NCBI GenBank assembly: GCA_030035585.1
Contig: CM057472.1
Span: 89,463,601 to 89,527,600, forward strand
Source of the DNA: Dugong dugon
Taxonomy: Eukaryota; Chordata; Mammalia; Sirenia; Dugongidae
DNA length: 64,000 bases
Direction: 5' to 3'
Under the pieces are notes generated by a model. The model had not been told where the DNA came from, did no database searches, and worked only from the letters and a program-made list of their open reading frames with translations. Each line of letters starts with the position of its first letter. The first letter of the stretch is position 1. The translations under genes and the position numbers were made by a program. Positions 56,821-64,000 of this stretch are shown here, in pieces.

Positions 56821-59800
56821 TTTATAACTATTATTAAAATGAAAAATAAATATTTATAACTAATATTATCTTTCATTTTATTTATTAGTTTTAAAATGAA
56901 AGATAAATCTAACTCTTAAGACCTACTAAATATATATTGATGCACTTTAAACTTCTAAAAACACAGCTAGTACTCAAAGAGAAACACTACAAAAATTAAC
57001 TGAACCAAAATTACAAGCCATTTTTTTAAACCTTAATAATAAACTTTAACTTATTTACTACCTTTTTTAAGTGTGTAAGGCTGCACTGGATTTCTTTTCC
57101 ATCTGAGTTAGATCAAGCAACTTAAAATTAGATACTAAAACTGACCCAGTAAAAGCAGTTACAAAAGGAGGGAAAAAAAGTACATGCCAATAAATTTCTA
57201 TTACTACGTTGTTTTGCCCTTTAAAGCTTGTTTTTTTGCTTAAAAGAAGTTTAGCTATAAAGCTATCATGCGCCTGGCTCCAAGATTTCAGCTTGTCTCC
57301 TACACATTTAAGATCACAGTAACAACACAGAGCCTTAATAGAGGGTCCCTGGGGCATATTTAAATCTTTAATAACAACAATTTTTCTTCTTTTCTTTAAG
57401 TATGCCTATGTCCATTAAAAAGACTAAGATATTGAGTGCTGCACTACTGAAGTTCTTTAAAGGTAGATGATTCTGAACTCTCACAGTTGTACATAATCAA
57501 AAAATGCAGTCTTTCCTTTAAGAGAGTAGGGGAAAGGGGAAAAGGAAAATGTTTGTAGACATCTCAAGTAAAGGTGAAAACACCTACAATTTGATAACAG
57601 ACGTGTTTATCAAGAGGCTCTAACAGATAACATATTCAAAGATGTAGAAAAATCAGGGAACTAAAGGGCCTTTGTCTACTTTAAATGGACCATCAAGCTA
57701 GGTTAACAATGATGGAGTTGAAATTAAATAAAGGTCACATGTTATTTCCCAAACAGGTCATGAAATTTCCAGAGAAAAACTATGAACATAAACTATCCCC
57801 TCTCATCCTAATCACTCAGCAGTACCACAATTGCATGCCTCTGGTCACAAGGGCAAGATCATGTAGATGATTCACTGGTAAACCAAAACTATAAAAAAAC
57901 AAGCCTATGCTCATATCAAACAATAGTTAGTATCATTAAACTTGGAAGTTACAAACATTCAAGTCAGAGTTGTTGTTCTTTTTTTTGTTTGTTTGTTTCC
58001 AGGAAAAATAAAGAATAAAAAAGCAACGTTACTGAGAATTTGAAAAATAGTTGCTCTTGTATTTTCATAATTAAATTTTTCCTGTAGGTGCAAAATAAAA
58101 ATAATCAACAAATATTTTAAGCTTCACATTATAATGAGATTCTGACACAGCTCAGACGACATAAGCTAAAAAATGAAACTATATTTTTATGTATATTAAC
58201 AATTTTAAATAGCTTTAAAGACATTTGTTGTATTTAAAACAGTATGTAGAAGACACTATGATGGGAAATTTGTTTTAAAAAAAGATGGAAATCTGTGTAT
58301 CTATCTCCAAAATTCCCTTTTGGAAACCTCAATCATATCTATAAATCCATTAAACATTAATAGCATAATAGGTATTCTGGACAGCCACATATATGTACAA
58401 AACGGCAGGATTTTATTGATAAGGACTAGTACCACTCATTTAAATTAACACAGACTTTATTCCCGTCAAGGTCTTTGAATTTCCAAATTCTGTTTTTTCC
58501 TAAATCAAGTTAGAGATTCCTCCCACATGAGACAGAACTAGCTAAAGTCATGGAAAATTTTAGCCTTTAAAGATCATCCAGTTGGAGATTATCTGTGCCA
58601 ACAAAAACCAAAACAAAAAAAAAAAAATTAAATTTCTTTTTGAGACAGAAAACAATGCATTTACATTCTAAATCCCTGAAGCTATATCTAACTCAAAAAT
58701 TCCTAGGTAGATTTTAGTTAAATTGCTCAAAGAAATTTATTTTTCAGCCATGACCAAGGAAAGAAAAGTCTATACTAACAACTACAATAAAATAAAAATA
58801 CTTAAAAAAAAAAAAAAAAAAAAAAACTTTGTAAGTAAAAGCAGGACTGCATGAAGGAAGTTCAAATGGAACCCAATACAGATTATTACTATTAACACAC
58901 CATGCCAATTTTGGGGATATTAAAGTAAGGAAGAAACTCAAAAAAGTTGCTGCCAATTGAACAGTGAATATTTTCCAGATGGAAGTGGTAAGTATATAAG
59001 TGGAGTCATAAACTGCAAACAGTATCGTGTATTAAAGTAGGATTTATAAGAAATTAACTACCATATTATTCTGATGGTAATTCTTAATAATTATCTTTAA
59101 AGATTACCTGAGGTTTTGAAATCTAAAACTCAAAGCCTCTCTTTGACAATAACCTAGGTATCTGTTTCCTCTCCTTATCAGGTGTTTATTATTTCAGGAG
59201 TCTGCAAGAGCTCTTACTGGAATTATTGTGGTAAGCCTGATGAGCACTTACTACTGACCCATTTTCCCCAATGAATGAGCAAGCATCTTGGTTTCACTAA
59301 GTCCATGTTTCCGGAGTCTGTGACTGGTTAGGACAACCAGTGCTAATGAAGCCAACCAAGGTCATGAGTTCGATCACCATGAGAGCAAATTCTTTTTGCT
59401 CTGTTTCATGGCCCTAGCTTTTACCCTAAACCTTAGCCAAAGACCACATAGAAGACTAACTAGGCCAGAGAACAAGGATGAATCGGCAAAAATCCACTAC
59501 CATGACTAGAAAAATAACTCAAAAGCAAGCACCATTGACTAGTGTCAGAATTTCATTCTTCAAATGTTATTAAATTTGCCAATCTGCAAAACAAAACCTT
59601 AATTTCTGCCTACAAAGTTGGTATGCTGAAAAGGCATACAAGTCTTGGCTTCTTTAGTTCTAAAGCAACAATGGTAATGAGTATCATTCCCTAAAATGAC
59701 ATTGCTTTTACTGGAACAGGTTATATTTTTATACAATCTTTTACTTAATAAAATTCTTGCAAGTAAAGTTAAATGTGAGCCCAGCAAGTATACTTTCCAG

Positions 59801-60776
59801 GATTTCCTTCAAAATTAAAAAGCAAATGCTCTTAGTGGAGGGTCTGTTTTTCTCTGAAAAGTTTTCTCTCAAAAAAGAGGCACGCAGTTTTATTAGAAAT
59901 CCCAGAGCAATAGGATATTTCATTTGACTTTCTAAATGCAGAACAACTTAAGTTAAAATTATTGACAAACAGAAGATCATAGATAATTATGGAAATTTAA
60001 TTTAGAATTTCTCAAGTTTTAGATGTCTTTGAGCAGAAATCCCTGTAATATACAAGATCTCTCATTGTTCAGAGCTGGATGTTATTTTATGCTTTGGGGT
60101 TTTGTTTTTGTTTTTGTTTTACTATTTTCTAATAAAAATAAAACAGTATTAAGTCAATGAATAAGCCTATCTGTAGCAGAGTGGTCTTTGTTTGCACAAT
60201 ATTACTATGCACTCAGTAGTTGCCCAATAAATATTAATTGATAATGATGGAAAAGGGCTTTATAAACAGACGGTCCAGCATAAATTTACTGAAAATGTAG
60301 ATAAAACATTCCACTCTTCAAGAAAAGCATACTGTAGAAATTGAACAAGTCCTGCACTCAGAAGATCACAGTCTATTGTAAGACAGCTGTTCAGTCAACA
60401 AGAGCAGCAGACATTTTTCATCATCAGCATAGCATTAACAACATTAATTGTCTATTTGCATATGGCGCTGCAAAAAGGGACTCGCACAAATTCATGCTAG
60501 CCTTATTTGTTATAATTTATAACGACAGTATTAGCAAGAAAAAATAAGTACCCATAGCAAAATAAATGTGATTAAACAATACTTTGAGATTTAGTAATAT
60601 GTAGTATCAACATAAAAATATCTGTCAGACTTAAATGCAACTCACAATAGCAATCACAGTATTTATTTAGAATGTAAACTCTATTTCCAAACAGAATTTG
60701 AGGTGCTTTATACAAACTACTAACATATATGCTTAAATAATAAGTAAATTAAAGAAGGAGTCTGAGGCCATAATGT
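56821..60776. other. intron sequence with few assignable repeats
   Basis: AT-rich low-copy sequence. A-runs lie at 58804-58826 and about 58612-58627, and (GTTTTT)n near 60095-60120. A 96-codon minus ORF at 57067-57357 has no recognisable domain. I checked 57062-57110 as a possible minus-strand exon and did not accept it. No CEP128 exon was found. Confidence 0.5.
59290..59400. repeat. possible old tRNA-like SINE relic
   Basis: 'gactggttaggacaaccagtgctaatg' followed by 'ggtcatgagttcgatcaccatgag' contains a GAGTTCGATCACC stretch close to a pol III B box. The spacing would suit a tRNA-derived SINE head. No family name is asserted. Confidence 0.3.
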
Positions 60777-60981
60777 TGTTTTTCTTGAGTGCCGTTGAGT
60801 TGATTCTGGCTCATAGCAACCCCAAGTAACAGAGTAGAACTTCCTCGTAGGGTTTTATAGGCAGTAATCTTTATGGGAGCAGATTGCCGGGTCTTTTCTC
60901 CTGCGGAGCTGCCAGTGAGTTCAAACCACCGATCTTTCACTTAGCAACCAAGTGCTTAACCATTGTGCCACCAGGGCTCCT
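60777..60981 (-). mobile_element. AfroSINE, longer-body type, minus strand
   Basis: In reverse complement it runs from AGGAGCCCTGGTGGCACAATGG through the 'ataaagattactgcctataaaacc' insert to the tail region. It is nearly complete. Confidence 0.9.
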
Positions 60982-61379
60982 TAATAGAGAGTAAGTAATG
61001 ACTCTTTAAGAACCTAGAGAGCAAACAAACTTAGAATAGTGATGAGAAAAAAACAAAAAGAGGAAAGAGAAATTATATGAGGACCAACTCCAATCAGGAT
61101 AGAGCTGAGAAAGCTACAAGCAAATTGATCAACCTAGGAAGAAATCCTGAAAAATACTGATTTTTCAAAAACACTTGAATAATAAGAAAGTACCTTAGCA
61201 TGAATGGGAGAATTTTACAGGTAGATAGTTGACATAGGGTAAGAAGAATACAGGTGAAATGGGGAAGAAAGTGCATTGCAAGCGTTTAATAATTAATAGC
61301 CTTAAGTAATATTTTCTCAATAAGGTGCAAAGCCTAAGAACAAATGACATGTTAATTACATAGAAATGAGCTTCAGGAG
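60982..61379. other. intron sequence, nothing recognised
   Basis: AT-rich spacer between an AfroSINE and the start of the last L1. Confidence 0.5.
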
Positions 61380-61854
61380 TTCAAGAAAAAGTGGTGCCCT
61401 CGAATCTCTGTAGCCAACACAGTGGGGGGCTCTTAGCCCAGCTGCAAAACTCACCTACCTATTCACCCTAGAGAATAGGGACATGCTTTTCTCTCAGACT
61501 TTCAGGGGCAGCCGTTGGCCCCCTGCCTGGCTCAGCACGTGATCCCCTACCACAGCCAAAGTCCAGTGCCTGCACCAATTACCCATGCCTCTCTAGGACT
61601 GGGGGTGAGAGCCTGCATCACACACTTGGTGATCGACTGCCTGCACACCCGAGCTGATCCTATATAGGAAATTTTAACGAACTCCGGCGTGCACATAACT
61701 TAGTTACAGACCCAACTACCTGGTGACAGGACATTAGAGATCGAAAGGAGTCAAAAATCAAACTAATGCACATGATAGCCTATTTGGGCCTATCAAAACA
61801 AAATAAGAAGCAAGGTCTCACTAAGCAAACACAAAATTAAATTATAATAAATTA

Positions 61855-62873
61855 TTGATAGCTCGGAGACAACAGTCAATATCAAGTCACATAAAGAGGC
61901 AGTCCATGATGGCTTCAGCAAGCTCCCAAAATAAAGAATCAATAAATTCTCTGGAGGAAGAGAACTTCTTGGAATTACCAGAGGCAGAATACAAAAGATT
62001 AATATACAGAACTCTTCTAGAAATAAGAAAGGAAATTCGACAGAACGCAGAAACAGCCAGGCAACATACAGACACAGTAGTAGCAGAACTTAAAAGAGTT
62101 ATTCAAGAACATAATGCCAAATTTAATAGACTGCAAGAATCCATAGAGAGACAGCAATCAGAAATCCAGAAGATTAACAATAAAATTTCAGAATTAGACA
62201 ACTCAATAGAAAGTCAGAGGAGCAGAATTGAGGCAGTAGAAGTTAGAATTAGTGACACTGAAGATAAAGCTCTTGATGCCAACTTATTTGAGGAAACATC
62301 AGACAAAAGAATTAAAAAGAATGAAGAAACTCTAAGAGTCATGTTGGACACTATCAAGAGAAATAACCTACGAACGATTGGAGTACCAGAATGTGGGGGA
62401 TAACAGAAAATACAGAGAAAATTGTTGAAGATTTGTTAATAGAAAACTTCCCTGATATCATGAAAGATGAGAAGATATCTATCCAAGATGCTCATCAAAC
62501 CCTACATAAGGTAGATCCCAAAAGAAAGTCACCAAGACATATTATAATCAAACTTACCAAAACCAAAGATAAAGAGAGAATTTTAAGAGCAGCTAGGGAT
62601 AAAAGAGAAGTCATCTACAAAGGAGAGTCAATTAGAATAAGCTCATACCACTCAGCAGAAACCATGCAGGCTAGAAGGCAATGCGATGACATATTTAAAG
62701 CCTTGAAGGAAAATAACTGTCAGCCAAGAGTTATATATCCAGCAAAACTGTCTCTCAAAGATGATGGCGAAATTAGGGCATTTCCAGATAAACAGAAGTT
62801 CAGGGAATTTGCAAAAACCAAACCAAAATTACAAGAAATACTAAAGGGAGTCCTACGGTTAGATAATCAATAA
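61855..62873 (+). pseudogene. L1 ORF1, one frameshift and lost start
   Basis: Collinear with the intact ORF1 at 50004. The position of the original ATG now reads TTG (61855); the first in-frame ATG is 61906. A 2-nt loss near 62390 (GAATGTGGGGGATAACAG) brings a stop at 62401. The C-terminal half is open in the next frame (62391-62873), with RHIIIKLTKTKDKERILRAA and YPAKLSLKDDGEIRAFPDKQ-type text. Coiled-coil, RRM-like and C-terminal parts are all present. Confidence 0.9.
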
Positions 62874-63326
62874 CACCAGCTAACAACGCAAGACTAGAAC
62901 ACAGGATAGAGCAACCAGATATTGAATCAGATATGGAAATCAAAAATATATCAAAGCTAAAACACTGAAAATAGGGAAACAGGTATTAATATGTAAAAAA
63001 AAAAAAAAGGATAATATTAAAACAAAAAAGAGGAACTTAGAAAATTGAGACATTGATTTTCTATATGGAGGGAAAGTTAAGGCAATATAAAGTAATAAAA
63101 GACTGGTATAAACTTAGAAAATTAGGGGTAAATATTAAGGTAACCACAAAGGAATCTAACAATCCTACAAATCAAAATAAAAAAGTAGAAAAACATGAAG
63201 ACCCAGCAAACACAAAATCTACAACAAAGAAAAGATGAAAAAAAAATACGTACAGAAAAACAACTCAGCACAGAAAACTGAGGAGAACAAAGAAACTGTG
63301 AACAACACAAAAAAAGAGATATCACG

Positions 63327-64000
63327 ATGACAGCACTAAACTCATACCTATCAATAATTACACTGAATGTAAATGGACTTAATGCACCAATAAAGAGATG
63401 GAGAGTGGCAGATTGGATAAAAAAGCATGATCCATCTATATGCTGCCTACAAAAGATGCACCTTAGACTTAAAGACACAAACAGGCTAAAACTCAAAGGA
63501 TGGAAAAAAATATATCAAGGAAATAACACTCAAAAAAGAGCAGGGGTGATCTCTGACAAAATAGACTTTAAAATAATATCCACCACAAAAGATAAGGAAG
63601 GGCACTATATAAAGATTAAAGGGTCAGTACACCAGGAGGACATAACTATAATAAATATTTACACACCCGACAACAGGGCTCCAAAATACATAAAACAAAC
63701 TCTAACAGCTCTAAAGAGAGAGATAGACAGCTCCACAATAGTGGTAGGAGACTTCAACACGCCACTTTCGGTGAAGGACATAACATCCAGAAAGAAGCTC
63801 AACAAAGACACAATAGAGCTAAATGCTACAATCAACCAACTTGCTCTCATAGACATATACCAAACTCTGAACCCAACAGCAGCCAAGTATACTTTCTTTT
63901 TCAACGCACATGGAACATTCTCCAGAACAGACCACACATTAGGCCATAAAGCAAGCCTTACCAAAATCCAAAACACTCAAATACTACAAGGCATCTTTTC
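63327..64000 (+). CDS. L1 ORF2 N-terminal endonuclease domain, open to the window edge
   Basis: ATG at 63327 opens 224 codons without a stop up to the end of the window. N14 (NVNGLNAP) and GDFNTP are kept. The catalytic E43 region reads LQKMH instead of LQETH, so the metal-binding Glu is Lys. Three residues are missing in RAGVISDKIDF (9-nt in-frame loss), and RIDHILG reads RTDHTLG. The endonuclease is therefore expected to be inactive although the frame is open. Whether ORF2 is intact beyond 64000 cannot be seen. Confidence 0.88.
   Translation, partial: MTALNSYLSIITLNVNGLNAPIKRWRVADWIKKHDPSICCLQKMHLRLKDTNRLKLKGWKKIYQGNNTQKRAGVISDKIDFKIISTTKDKEGHYIKIKGSVHQEDITIINIYTPDNRAPKYIKQTLTALKREIDSSTIVVGDFNTPLSVKDITSRKKLNKDTIELNATINQLALIDIYQTLNPTAAKYTFFFNAHGTFSRTDHTLGHKASLTKIQNTQILQGIF

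Larger units (their letters stand above)
61380..64000 (+). mobile_element. L1 of a different, older subfamily (5' part; runs off the window)
   Basis: A GC-richer 5'UTR from about 61384 ('gtggtgccctcgaatctctgtagcc') shows no similarity by eye to the monomer type. ORF1 (about 61855-62873) and the start of ORF2 (63327 on) follow. The protein level is clearly homologous to the 48036 element but more distant than the 3272 copy. The 3' end and TSD are outside the window. Confidence 0.88.

Noticed and set aside
57062..57105. Possible minus-strand exon ending AAAAAAG|GTAGTA
   Set aside because: Only one frame is open, the acceptor tract is poor, and the peptide does not fit CEP128 as remembered.
15079..60981. 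True tRNA genes at the AfroSINE heads
   Set aside because: Heads keep pol III box-like text but not a foldable cloverleaf, and each continues into the SINE body.
1..64000. CRISPR array, bacterial operon, phage or other undescribed prokaryote-style system
   Set aside because: The sequence is mammalian intron with retrotransposons. The only regularly spaced repeats are L1 monomers, L1 3'UTR units and microsatellites.

Overview
The window is nuclear DNA of a placental mammal, and the repeats point to Afrotheria, most probably an elephant or close relative. More than a dozen tRNA-derived SINEs of the AfroSINE type (the 'gagccctggtgg...cagtggttaag' head, a 'tatgagtcggaa.cgactcga' body and an AAC-repeat tail) are spread along it. 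They sit with RTE/BovB-type LINEs and with L1 elements whose 5'UTR monomers do not look like primate or rodent ones. The species assignment is inference from these repeats, made without a database search.

The only host gene I can support is CEP128 (centrosomal protein of 128 kDa), on the minus strand. Four consecutive coding exons at 38231-38317, 34932-35006, 32882-33014 and 26830-26981 splice in one frame into 149 residues of uninterrupted coiled coil, all with good AG/GT boundaries. I found no flanking exon between 1 and 26829 or between 38318 and 64000, so nearly all of the rest is intron of this large gene.

Layout: 1-2811, old L1 and unclassified repeats. 2812-11796, an old 5'-truncated L1 split by a later, almost full-length L1 (3272-10199), with both target-site duplications (TSDs) visible. 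The inner L1 has a rearranged 3' part that carries an inverted piece of its own 5'UTR. 11797-26800, intron with ancient L1, LTR-like and SINE copies. 26830-38317, the exon-bearing part, dense in AfroSINEs, with a short TA-flanked DNA transposon at 33435-33744. 41190-46862, an RTE/BovB LINE with an inverted 5' part, interrupted at 43538-46401 by a minus-strand L1. 48019-56820, a full-length plus-strand L1 with three 266-bp GC-rich 5'UTR monomers, an intact ORF1, an ORF2 broken by one stop and one 8-nt deletion, and a 3'UTR built of repeated units. 56821-60776, low-copy intron. 61380-64000, the 5' part of another, older L1 that runs off the window.

The three long L1s (3272, 48036, 61380) are on the plus strand, antisense to CEP128. 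I found no bacterial-type operon, CRISPR array, tRNA or rRNA gene, or undescribed system. The points of interest are retrotransposon structure: nested insertions, the chimeric L1 end, monomer arrays, SINE re-insertion at one target, and tail sharing between SINE and RTE.
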